In this document: piece by piece, positions 1 to 7,181 of the stretch
Position numbering within the stretch: position 1 is the stretch's first letter
How the letters are laid out: each line of letters begins with the position of its first letter
From: Candidatus Aminicenantota bacterium
Lineage (GTDB): Bacteria > Acidobacteriota > Aminicenantia > UBA2199
Direction of reading: 5' to 3'
DNA length: 12,888 nucleotides
NCBI GenBank assembly: GCA_030671465.1
Contig: DAOVIP010000010.1
Coordinates: forward strand, 1 to 12,888
Program-made: the position numbers and the translations under genes
Notes under the pieces: model-generated
What the model was told of the DNA's origin: nothing
Seen by the model: only the letters and a program-made list of their open reading frames with translations
The model's database searches: none

Positions 1-308
1 ATCACATTCAATTCCGGCATCAGGTAATGAAACTGGTAAACAAAACCGAGTTTCTGATTTCGATACAGCGCCTTGGTTTGGTCATCATCATCCAGAATAC
101 TCCGTCCCTTAAACAGGATATCGCCCCGGTCAGGGCTATCCAGACCGCCAATGAGATGAAGCAGGGTACTCTTGCCTGAACCGGAAACACCGGTAATGGC
201 CAGGACAATTCCCTTTTCAACCTTCAGCGAAAGATCCTTAAGCACGGTCAGTCTTGATTTATCCGGTAAGATGAAGCTCTTGGTAATCTGTTTGACCTCG
301 ACAACCAT
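1..308 (-). CDS. lolD: LolD-type lipoprotein-releasing ABC transporter ATPase, N-terminal part (runs off left edge)
   Basis: Only the first ~102 residues are in the window. The Walker A motif GVSGSGKST is at residues 40-48, followed by LLHLIGGLDSPDRG. Near the edge is the Q-loop segment GFVYQFHYLMPELNV, very close to the GF(I/V)YQFHHLLP signature of LolD, the ATPase of the LolCDE complex that extracts outer-membrane lipoproteins from the inner membrane. This resemblance is recognition from memory; related MacB/FtsE-like ATPases remain possible because the signature motif, Walker B and H-loop are outside the window. I chose the ATG at 308-306 because AGGA lies 4 bases upstream (313-316) and the first beta strand follows directly. 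An in-frame ATG at 323-321 abuts the upstream stop codon (TAAATG) and would add five residues by translational coupling. It is the third gene of a probable operon behind the EF-G-like and hydrolase genes. Confidence 0.85.
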   Translation of the reverse strand, partial: MVVEVKQITKSFILPDKSRLTVLKDLSLKVEKGIVLAITGVSGSGKSTLLHLIGGLDSPDRGDILFKGRSILDDDDQTKALYRNQKLGFVYQFHYLMPELNV

Positions 309-312
309 GGTT

Positions 313-316
313 TCCT
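313..316 (-). promoter_or_regulatory. Shine-Dalgarno candidate deciding the lolD start
   Basis: On the minus strand AGGA precedes the ATG at 308-306 by 4 bases. The alternative ATG at 323-321 has no purine-rich stretch upstream. The spacing is slightly short, so the start choice is moderate only. Confidence 0.4.
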
Positions 317-323
317 GATCCAT

Positions 324-1298
324 TTAGTGATTAAGGTTCTGAATATAATGTGCCACGCCCTGGGCATTCAAATCAATATCGAGCTTCAGGAATTCCCTGT
401 CTTTCTCGCTCAAACCATGTCCACGAGCCTGTTTCAGATTGGAATCAGTATGAGACCAGAAATCATCAGCCAGCTGGGCAGCCAGGATATCAATATCCTG
501 ATCCGGTTTGAATCTCAACCGGGCCCTTTCGACCATATAATCGATCCAGTCATTCAATTGATGATGGGCAGATCCCACATCTTCCAGGCTCCCGTAATGG
601 GTCAGCAGGATTCGCTCCGGTTTTAAATCCATAATTGTCTTGAACGACTTTTTTGCCCTTTCGGGATCGAATTGAACCGGAGCAGTGGAAGGGAAAATCC
701 ACCGATACCCATTGTACTGGAAACAGGGGTAACCGATTCCAAAGGCATCGCCTGAAAACAGTGATTTCGAGTCCGGATCAAAAACAACAAGGTGGTGCTT
801 GGCATGACCCGGTGTTTCCAGTATCTGTAATTGTCCCTGCCCCAGTTCCAGGGTGTCCTGATCAGTAGCCTCCCAAAGCCGCTCCTCCGGAACCGCTAAA
901 ATATCTCCGTACAATTCCCGGTATTTTATTTCACCATAGACCTGTTTGACGCTGGAAATCAATCGCCCCGGAGCAGCCATATGCCTGGCCCCTCTGGGGT
1001 GAACCACCAACCGGGCCCGGGGCAACAGGCTGATCAACTTGCCGGCCCCTCCGGCATGATCCAGATGCACATGGGTAACGATAACATACCTGACCTGTTC
1101 TTCATCAAAACCCAGGTATTTCAATGATTTTAACAACAGGGGGACAGCATGATTGGTATTGGTTTCAATAATGGCGATCTCGCCATTCTTCTCCAGGATA
1201 TAACAGGCAGCAAATGCCTGCCAGCCCAGATATAGGGAATCCATCTCATAGAGCCCGCTCACCACCAGTCTGAGGGTGGGTTCTTTTTCCCGGATCAT
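324..1298 (-). CDS. Metallo-beta-lactamase-fold hydrolase (glyoxalase II-like)
   Basis: A 324-residue protein with a complete metal-binding set for a two-metal MBL fold: H76-x-H78-x-D80-H81 (THVHLDHAGGAG), H165 in TPGHAKHH, D184 in FSGDAFG and H234 in LTHYG. The first ~240 residues are the MBL domain; the last ~80 form a probably helical tail (DIDILAAQLADDFW and onward). Such tailed MBL proteins are widespread, and their substrates (thioesters, phosphoesters, lactones) are usually unknown, so I assign no substrate. The start is the ATG at 1298-1296, 11 bases after the stop of the EF-G-like gene, without a clear ribosome-binding site; the next in-frame Met is residue 19. Its stop abuts the possible upstream lolD ATG, so the three genes are probably co-transcribed. 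Nothing suggests truncation or loss of activity. Confidence 0.9.
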   Translation of the reverse strand: MIREKEPTLRLVVSGLYEMDSLYLGWQAFAACYILEKNGEIAIIETNTNHAVPLLLKSLKYLGFDEEQVRYVIVTHVHLDHAGGAGKLISLLPRARLVVHPRGARHMAAPGRLISSVKQVYGEIKYRELYGDILAVPEERLWEATDQDTLELGQGQLQILETPGHAKHHLVVFDPDSKSLFSGDAFGIGYPCFQYNGYRWIFPSTAPVQFDPERAKKSFKTIMDLKPERILLTHYGSLEDVGSAHHQLNDWIDYMVERARLRFKPDQDIDILAAQLADDFWSHTDSNLKQARGHGLSEKDREFLKLDIDLNAQGVAHYIQNLNH

Positions 1299-1309
1299 TT
1301 AAAAACCAG

Positions 1310-3391
1310 TTACTCTTCCTCTTCCTTTACCCGGCCTTCCTGAACCGCATCGGCAATGATTTTTTTCTGCAGGTGAGCCGGTACTTCTTCATAGTGATCA
1401 AACTCCATGTAATAGCTACCCCGTCCATCGGTTATAGAGGTCAGAGTCGGCTCAAAATCCAGCATTTCAGACATGGGTACCAGGGCCTTGATCACATGGT
1501 TTTTCCCTTTTGATTCCATGCCCTGGATTTTTCCCCGTCTGCCGCTCAGATTTCCATTGATATCACCCATGTATTCCTGGGGAATAATCACTTCCACTTT
1601 CATAATGGGTTCCAGTATGGTGGGCTTGGCCGCTTTCATACCTTTTTTGAAGGCCTTGGAAGCCGCGATTTTAAAGGCCATATCCGATGAGTCCACGTCA
1701 TGAAAACTGCCGTCATAGAGATTGGCTTTGAAGTCTACCACTTGATATCCGGCCAGTATTCCGCTCTGTCTGGCTTCCTGAATCCCCTTTTCCACGGCCG
1801 GGATATAATTTTTGGGAATGGAACCACCAAAAATAGTATCCTCAAACTGAAAATCTTCCCCGCGGGGAAGGTGTTCCATTTTAATCAACACATGGCCGTA
1901 TTGACCCCGGCCCCCGCTCTGTTTCTTGTATTTGATTTCCACATCTGATTTGCCGGTAATGGTTTCCAGGTAGGGAATTTTCGGGGGTTTCATGATCACT
2001 TCAACCCCGTACTTTTTTTTCAATTTGTTGACCACCAGTTCAACATGCAGCTGCCCGTTACCCGAAATGATCAATTCCTTGGTCTGGATCTCTCTCCGTG
2101 TTTTCACCGTCGGATCTTCCTCAATGATGCGGTGAAGGGCATTTGAAATCTTGTTTTCATCCGCCCTGGATTTGGGTTCTATGGCAAATGAAATGGAGGG
2201 TATTGGAAATACGATTTCCGGAAATTGGATCTTTTTCCCTTTCACGGTCAGGGTATCACCGGTCTGGGTTTCCTTCAATTTGGCAACGGCAACGATCTCT
2301 CCAGGGTTTACCTCGCCCGCTGATTCCTGATTTTTACCCTGAAGGAAAAACAATCCGCCCACCCGTTCTTCAACGGACTTATTGGTATTATGATAATTGG
2401 AATCGGGTTTGAACACGCCGGCAAACACTCTAATGATTGAAATTTTTCCGGTAAAGGGATCTGAAATGGTTTTAAATACCAGCCCGGCAAAGTCTTCGGA
2501 TTTATCAGGCTTAACATGGCCCTCCAGGCATTCTATCTCTCCGGTATCCAGGGGTGAAGGGGTATATTTGATTATAAAATCGATCAGGTGATTGACTCCG
2601 ATATTGGCCAGGGCATCGGTCAATAGGACCGGAAAAATATCCCGGTTCAGGATTCCAGCCCTCAGCCCAGAGGCAATTTCATCCGTGCTCAAATCGCCTT
2701 TATCAAAATATTTTTCCATCAGTTTCTCATCATTTTCGGCAATTTTTTCAATCAACTCTTCTCTTGCCTTTTGAATTTCATCGCTCAATTCCGCCGGGAT
2801 TTCAATGGCCTCAACACTCCCTTTTTCATCTCCACTGTATTGATAGGCCTTCATCTCAATCAAATCCACGATCCCGGAAAAATCGCTCCCACTTCCAATC
2901 GGAAGCTGGACAGCAATGGCATTTTTTCCAAAGGAATCCTTGATGGAAGTATAGACGGTTTTGAAATCGGCCAGCTCTTTTTTCATCTTATTGATCACCA
3001 GAACCAGGGAACGGTTCAATTCCTGAGTGTACTCAAAAACTTTTTCGGACTGTACCTTAACCCCCTCGATAGCATTGACCAGCAAAACCGCGGTTTCGAC
3101 CGCTCTTAAACTGACCCTGGCTTCCCAGATAAAATTGGCATAGCCGGGGGTATCGATCATATTGATCTTGTGATTATCCTTCACACCATAGGCCAGGGCA
3201 GCTTGGATTGAAATTTTCTTCTCAATTTCATCTTCATCGTAATCGGTAACCGTGTTTCCCTGATCAACCTTACCCAAACGGTTCACCATTCCGGTGTTAT
3301 ATAGAATAGCGGAAACCAGGCTGGTTTTTCCGGTCTGGCCATGCCCCACAAAAGCCACATTTTTTAAACTTTCACTTGATACATCTTTCAT
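1310..3391 (-). CDS. Elongation factor G-like translational GTPase with atypical G3 and G4 motifs
   Basis: A 693-residue protein with the full five-domain EF-G layout. The GTPase domain is at about residues 9-270, followed by a domain II beta barrel (from DPFTGKISIIRVFAG), domain III, domain IV (GGRGQYGHV, then PKNYIPAVEKGIQEA) and domain V (EPIMKVEVIIPQEYMGDINGNL). It belongs to the EF-G-like/EF-G2 subfamily rather than canonical FusA. G1 is GHGQTGKTS (residues 16-24); switch I has DYDEDEIEKKISI in place of the EQERGITI type; G3 is DTPGY (80-84), with Tyr where canonical EF-G has the catalytic His. G4 reads NKMK (134-137): Lys137 replaces the Asp of NKxD that specifies guanine. The start is secure: AGGAGG at 3400-3405 sits 8 bases upstream of the ATG. 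It is the first gene of the left minus-strand operon, behind the promoter at 3472-3500. The role is unknown; many paralogues in this subfamily have no demonstrated translocase function. Confidence 0.93.
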   Translation of the reverse strand: MKDVSSESLKNVAFVGHGQTGKTSLVSAILYNTGMVNRLGKVDQGNTVTDYDEDEIEKKISIQAALAYGVKDNHKINMIDTPGYANFIWEARVSLRAVETAVLLVNAIEGVKVQSEKVFEYTQELNRSLVLVINKMKKELADFKTVYTSIKDSFGKNAIAVQLPIGSGSDFSGIVDLIEMKAYQYSGDEKGSVEAIEIPAELSDEIQKAREELIEKIAENDEKLMEKYFDKGDLSTDEIASGLRAGILNRDIFPVLLTDALANIGVNHLIDFIIKYTPSPLDTGEIECLEGHVKPDKSEDFAGLVFKTISDPFTGKISIIRVFAGVFKPDSNYHNTNKSVEERVGGLFFLQGKNQESAGEVNPGEIVAVAKLKETQTGDTLTVKGKKIQFPEIVFPIPSISFAIEPKSRADENKISNALHRIIEEDPTVKTRREIQTKELIISGNGQLHVELVVNKLKKKYGVEVIMKPPKIPYLETITGKSDVEIKYKKQSGGRGQYGHVLIKMEHLPRGEDFQFEDTIFGGSIPKNYIPAVEKGIQEARQSGILAGYQVVDFKANLYDGSFHDVDSSDMAFKIAASKAFKKGMKAAKPTILEPIMKVEVIIPQEYMGDINGNLSGRRGKIQGMESKGKNHVIKALVPMSEMLDFEPTLTSITDGRGSYYMEFDHYEEVPAHLQKKIIADAVQEGRVKEEEE

Positions 3392-3471
3392 GTTCTTTTC
3401 CTCCTGACCTCATCTTCTAAGTTCTGTGAATAGCTGCCACCGCAACATCTTGTGTGAATAAATAATGCTAC

Positions 3472-3500
3472 ATGATAAGTGATAATGCTCACTTTGTCAA
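3472..3500 (-). promoter_or_regulatory. Sigma70-type promoter for the EF-G-like operon
   Basis: On the minus strand a perfect -35 box TTGACA (3495-3500) is followed by a 17-base spacer and a -10 box TATCAT (3472-3477, one mismatch to TATAAT). Transcription would start near 3465, giving a leader of roughly 75 bases ending in a strong AGGAGG ribosome-binding site. This is the best promoter match in the window. Confidence 0.75.
3477..3494. promoter_or_regulatory. Inverted repeat (candidate operator) inside the -35/-10 spacer
   Basis: The plus strand reads AAGTGA, TAATGC, TCACTT: a perfect 6-bp inverted repeat with a 6-base centre. It exactly fills the spacer between the -35 and -10 boxes of the minus-strand promoter and overlaps the last base of the -10 box. 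A dimeric repressor bound here would block RNA polymerase, and MerR-type regulators also bind such spacers. The regulator is not encoded in the window. The repeat is seen directly; operator function is inferred. Confidence 0.55.
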
Positions 3501-3532
3501 GGTTATTTTCAGGATACGAGCTGCTGAATTAT

Positions 3533-3561
3533 TTGATTTTTATCCGGAAAAATTATAAAAT
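3533..3561 (+). promoter_or_regulatory. Candidate promoter for the carboxylase cassette
   Basis: TTGATT (3533-3538), a 17-base spacer and TAAAAT (3556-3561) form a reasonable sigma70 match just upstream of the carboxyltransferase gene. The implied start, near 3568, would leave only about 12 bases of leader before the ATG at 3580, with a weak GAGAG ribosome-binding site inside it. The true promoter may therefore be elsewhere in this spacer. Confidence 0.35.
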
Positions 3562-3579
3562 ACCACCCGAGAGAACAAA

Positions 3580-5124
3580 ATGAAAAACAAGATCAAAGGT
3601 TTGATCAAACTCAGAGAGCAAAAAAATCAAGCCGGAGGGCCGGACAGAATCAAAAAAAGACACCAGCAGGGCAAGATGACTGCCCGGGAGAGAATCGAAT
3701 ACTTTTTTGAACCCGGAACATTTGTCGAACTTCAGGGATACATCAAGCACCATTCCAGTAATTTCGGACTGGACAAAAAAAAATTCTACGGAGACGGGGT
3801 GATAACCGGCTTTGGCAAAGTACATGACCGGACCGTATATGTTTTTTCCCAGGATTTTACCATTCTGGGAGGTTCTCTGGGAGAGATGCATGCCAAGAAA
3901 ATTGTCAATGTCATGGACCTGGCGCTCAAAGCAGGGGCCCCGGTTGTGGGGATCAATGATTCCGGGGGGGCCAGAATTCAGGAGGGGATCAGCAGTTTGG
4001 CCGGATACGGTGACATTTTTTACCGCAATACCATTGCCTCGGGTGTGATCCCCCAGATATCGGTCATCATGGGGCCCTGTGCAGGCGGTGCGGTTTATTC
4101 ACCCGGCCTGACCGATTTTATATTCATGGTGAATCAGGGTACCTTCATGTTTGTCACCGGACCCGAAGTGATCAAAGCCGTAAACAAGGAAGAAGTCAGC
4201 TTCGATGAACTGGGCGGGGCCGAAACCCATTCCAGTCTTTCCGGGGTCTGCCATTTTGTGGGCCTTGATGAAAAAAACACCCTGGACATGGTTAAGGAAC
4301 TGCTCAGTTACCTGCCTCAATCCAATATTGAAGAGCCCCAGCCCGTGGAAACCGATGATCCCTATGACAGAATGGAAGACAAATTGAATGAAATCGTACC
4401 CTCCAATCCCAACAAACCCTACAATATCAAGGAACTCATTACCCTGGTGGTTGATGATTATCGCTTTTTTGAGGTCCATCAAAATTTTTCTCAAAACCTG
4501 ACCGTTGGATTTGCCCGGCTGGGTGGTAAAACAGTGGGCATTATTGCCAACAACCCGGATGTCTATGCCGGCACCCTGGATGTAAATGCCTCTTTGAAAG
4601 GAGCCCGGTTTATCCGTTTTTGCGACGCCTTCAATATTCCACTGGTCAGTTTCGTTGATGTGCCCGGATTCCTGCCCGGCCAGGACCAGGAGAAGATGGG
4701 AATCATCAAGCACGGAGCTAAATTATTATATGCCTATTCGGAAGCCACCGTACCCAAACTAACGGTCATCACCCGTAAAGCCTACGGAGGTGCCTATATT
4801 GTCATGAGTTCAAAGCATCTTGGCGCCGATATCGTTTATGCCTGGCCTACCGCAGAAATTGCTGTGATGGGTCCCCAGGGCGCAATCAATATCATATTCA
4901 AAAAAGACATATCCACCGCTGAACAACCGGAAACATTGAAGGAAAGGCTGATTACCGAATATCGGGAAAAATTTGCCAATCCGGAATTGCCCGCTACCTT
5001 TGGCTACATTGATGACATCATAATGCCCACAGAGACCCGGCCCCTACTGATCAAGGCCCTGGAATCCCTGGAAAACAAGGCCCTGACCAATCCACCCAAA
5101 AAGCATGGCAATATTCCTTTATAG
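3580..5124 (+). CDS. Acyl-CoA carboxylase carboxyltransferase (beta) subunit, PccB/MmdA family
   Basis: At 514 residues it has the usual family length and transfers carboxyl between biotin and an acyl-CoA. It opens with the standard N-terminus (REQKNQAGGPDRIKKRHQQ, then KMTARERIEYFFEPGTF), which supports the ATG at 3580. The N-terminal crotonase-like half has INDSGGARIQEG (around residue 129) and GPCAGGAVYSPG (about 165-176), the CoA-binding oxyanion region. The C-terminal half has VDVPGFLPG, TRKAYGGAY, SSKHLGAD, YAWPTAEIAVMGPQGA and INIIF. Ile407 occupies the position after GGAY that is Asp in propionyl-CoA carboxylases and a nonpolar residue in other family members, so the substrate may not be propionyl-CoA. 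It is the first gene of a cassette with a biotin-carboxylase-like gene 9 bases downstream and a biotin carrier gene after that. It could serve a carboxylase, a decarboxylase or a transcarboxylase; the sequence shows no defect. Confidence 0.95.
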   Translation: MKNKIKGLIKLREQKNQAGGPDRIKKRHQQGKMTARERIEYFFEPGTFVELQGYIKHHSSNFGLDKKKFYGDGVITGFGKVHDRTVYVFSQDFTILGGSLGEMHAKKIVNVMDLALKAGAPVVGINDSGGARIQEGISSLAGYGDIFYRNTIASGVIPQISVIMGPCAGGAVYSPGLTDFIFMVNQGTFMFVTGPEVIKAVNKEEVSFDELGGAETHSSLSGVCHFVGLDEKNTLDMVKELLSYLPQSNIEEPQPVETDDPYDRMEDKLNEIVPSNPNKPYNIKELITLVVDDYRFFEVHQNFSQNLTVGFARLGGKTVGIIANNPDVYAGTLDVNASLKGARFIRFCDAFNIPLVSFVDVPGFLPGQDQEKMGIIKHGAKLLYAYSEATVPKLTVITRKAYGGAYIVMSSKHLGADIVYAWPTAEIAVMGPQGAINIIFKKDISTAEQPETLKERLITEYREKFANPELPATFGYIDDIIMPTETRPLLIKALESLENKALTNPPKKHGNIPL

Positions 5125-5133
5125 GGAACTCAA

Positions 5134-6621
5134 ATGAAAGAAAAGGTGATCATTCCAAACCGGGGGGTTGTGGCCCTGGATATCATTGACTCCCTGAAAA
5201 GTATCGGACTGGAAACCATTCTGTTACATTCCCCCGATGATTCCATGTCCCTGCCGGTAAAACTGGCTGACAAAAGTTTCAAGTTTTTTTCATCCCGGCT
5301 GGAAGACAGCTATATGGACAGGACTGCCATCATTGAAAAAGCCCTGGAATTGAAAGTTCAATACATCCATCCCGGGTATGGTTTCCTGGCCGAAGACCCG
5401 AAATTCGCCAGGATGTGTTCTGACAATAATATAAAATTCATCGGACCAGATGCCCAAGTACTGGAGCGCGTACACAACAAAATCCAGTTGAGAGAAATCG
5501 CCGGTCAGCTCGGGATTAAATATGTAGAACATTCAAAATTAATCAAAAGTCCGCTGGATTTTGAATCCGCTTCGGCCGGATTGAAATTTCCCCTAATTGT
5601 CAAGCCCTTGAAAGGTCTGGGCGGTCACGGGATAAAGATGATCAAAGACAGGTACCGGGACCAGAATCAGATCAAGGAAATGCTCAAACGGGAAACCAAT
5701 CAGCAAAACGGTCTATTCCTGGAAACCTTTCATCCCCATTTCCATCACATTGAAATACCCTTTTTCAGGGATAGTCGGGGAAACATTTTATTTTTGCCCG
5801 AAATCGAATCATCCATCCAGAGAAGGTTTCAGAAAATTCTTGAAGAATCCCCCTCGGTTAATATTTCTGATTTGACCCGTGAGGCTTTGTTCCATGATAC
5901 CCAAAAATTAATCGAAGAAATTGACTACCAGGGCCTGGGTTATGTTGAGTTCCTGGTATCTGAAAACACCCATTATTTTTTCGAAATAAACCCCACTTTT
6001 CAAATCAATACCCTGATCCCGGAGATTCACCTGATTTCCAATTTTATCAAAAAACAATTCGCCATATCCAACAACGAACCATTGCATCAGGTCCGGGGTA
6101 CTGAAATCATCAAGCCCAAATATCATATACTGCTGGTAGCCCTGATGGCAGAAAATCCCTTTGATCAATTTCAGCCCTCTTCCGGTACCGTAACCGAGTT
6201 CTACAATTATTCAACCATCCGCAATATCTTTAAGTCCAGTCTCTTTACCGGAGCCAGAATCTCACACCTCTACGACCCCTACATCGGAAAAATCGTCACT
6301 TTTTCATCCAACCGATCCCGGGCCATCAATGACATGAAAAATTTCCTGAACCACATTTGTATCCGGGGAATCCATACAAATCTGCATTTTCTGAAGAGCC
6401 TGCTGGATAGCGAACCCCTTAGAGAAGCAGAGACCAATATTGATTTTATCTACCGGAAATGGGATTATTCCAGGCGAAAAAAATCAGAAGAGGATATCCT
6501 CAGAGCGGCAGCTTTGCTGGCCTCTGCCTTTCATGTCGAAAACAGAAAGAGAAACTACAAGGCAGAATTGCAGAAAATGAAGCAGCCGGGTTTTTTCAGG
6601 AGACTTTTCCGGAGATTCTGA
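5134..6621 (+). CDS. Biotin carboxylase-like ATP-grasp protein with degenerate active site
   Basis: A 495-residue protein that aligns along its length with AccC: PNRGVVA at the N-terminus, HPGYGFLAEDPKFA, an ATP-grasp core, and a C-terminal cap. Equivalents of AccC K116, K159 (K157 here), E201, H209 (H205), K238 (K234), E276 (E272), E288 (E284) and N290 (N286) are kept. The glycine loop is altered (KPLKGLGGHGI, where AccC has KASGGGGGRGM). Residues for bicarbonate and biotin chemistry are gone: R292 is T288 (EINPTFQIN), E296 is N292, R338 is A336 (HILLVALMAENP, where AccC has HAVECRINAEDP) and H236 is F232 (QRRFQK). The frame is intact, and a basic tail (FFRRLFRRF) extends past the normal AccC end. 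AGGGA precedes the ATG at 5134. ATP binding looks plausible; carboxylation by the standard mechanism does not. It may be a pseudoenzyme, regulatory subunit or enzyme of altered chemistry. Confidence 0.88.
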   Translation: MKEKVIIPNRGVVALDIIDSLKSIGLETILLHSPDDSMSLPVKLADKSFKFFSSRLEDSYMDRTAIIEKALELKVQYIHPGYGFLAEDPKFARMCSDNNIKFIGPDAQVLERVHNKIQLREIAGQLGIKYVEHSKLIKSPLDFESASAGLKFPLIVKPLKGLGGHGIKMIKDRYRDQNQIKEMLKRETNQQNGLFLETFHPHFHHIEIPFFRDSRGNILFLPEIESSIQRRFQKILEESPSVNISDLTREALFHDTQKLIEEIDYQGLGYVEFLVSENTHYFFEINPTFQINTLIPEIHLISNFIKKQFAISNNEPLHQVRGTEIIKPKYHILLVALMAENPFDQFQPSSGTVTEFYNYSTIRNIFKSSLFTGARISHLYDPYIGKIVTFSSNRSRAINDMKNFLNHICIRGIHTNLHFLKSLLDSEPLREAETNIDFIYRKWDYSRRKKSEEDILRAAALLASAFHVENRKRNYKAELQKMKQPGFFRRLFRRF

Positions 6622-6630
6622 GGTGGTAAA

Positions 6631-7146
6631 ATGAAATATAAATTTCAACTGGACAAGAAACTGTTTGAAATCGAAATTGCCTCCAGTTCAACCTTCCATT
6701 CCGAAACCGACCTGAAAATAAACCGGAACAACCATTCGATCATGATCGCTGATCAGGATGATAACGAGATCAAATCATTTTTCCTGGATAATCAACCCTA
6801 TCAGATTGAAATCATAAAGGGTATAGACGGTTATCCCACCGGCATATTTGTTGAAGGTGAGTATTATGCCGCCAAGTTATTGAAAATCGATAAATATTTT
6901 TATTACAATAAAAAATCGCCTGAATCAAAAAAATCAGGCGTTGTGAAAAGCTTCCTTCCGGGTAACATCAAAAAGACATTTTTTAATCTGCATGACCGGG
7001 TGCGGGAGGGCGAGGTGGTGCTCATTCATGCGGCCATGAAAATGGAAAATGAGATTCACAGCCCCAAGACCGGGATCATCAAAATCCTGGGAGTTCAGGA
7101 AGGGGATAACATCCTGGCCAACCATCTTTTATTTGAAGTTGAGTAA
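6631..7146 (+). CDS. Biotin carboxyl carrier protein with N-terminal extension
   Basis: A 171-residue protein. The C-terminal ~70 residues are a biotinyl domain: GVVKSFLPGNIKKTF, then AAMKMENEIHSPKTGIIKI with Lys137 in the AMKMENE biotinylation motif, then VQEGDNILANHLLFEVE. The usual PMPG turn reads FLPG. The first ~90 residues (YKFQLDKKLFEIEI, later YQIEIIKGIDGYPTGIFVEG) look like a beta-rich domain of the kind that precedes the biotinyl domain in propionyl-CoA carboxylase alpha chains, where it contacts the carboxyltransferase. A short Lys/Ser-rich linker (KKSPESKKS) joins the two parts. AGGTGG lies 4 bases upstream of the ATG, and the gene starts 9 bases after the biotin-carboxylase-like gene, so the three are certainly an operon. 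The intact AMKM motif implies that this complex is biotinylated even though the adjacent carboxylase looks inactive. Confidence 0.92.
   Translation: MKYKFQLDKKLFEIEIASSSTFHSETDLKINRNNHSIMIADQDDNEIKSFFLDNQPYQIEIIKGIDGYPTGIFVEGEYYAAKLLKIDKYFYYNKKSPESKKSGVVKSFLPGNIKKTFFNLHDRVREGEVVLIHAAMKMENEIHSPKTGIIKILGVQEGDNILANHLLFEVE
6917..6940. repeat. Short inverted repeat within the biotin carrier gene
   Basis: CGCCTGA (6917-6923) and TCAGGCG (6934-6940) form a perfect 7-bp stem around a 10-base A-rich loop. It lies in the codons for the linker between the two protein domains. It could fold in mRNA, but it has no downstream T-run and is inside a complete reading frame. Confidence 0.4.
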
Positions 7147-7181
7147 ACGGATATTTTTCAATCATCGGGGATTAAACAATC

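Noticed and set aside
4099..4713. Minus-strand open frame of about 200 codons inside the carboxyltransferase gene.
   Set aside because: Shadow of a strongly conserved coding region with no ribosome-binding site or family motif.
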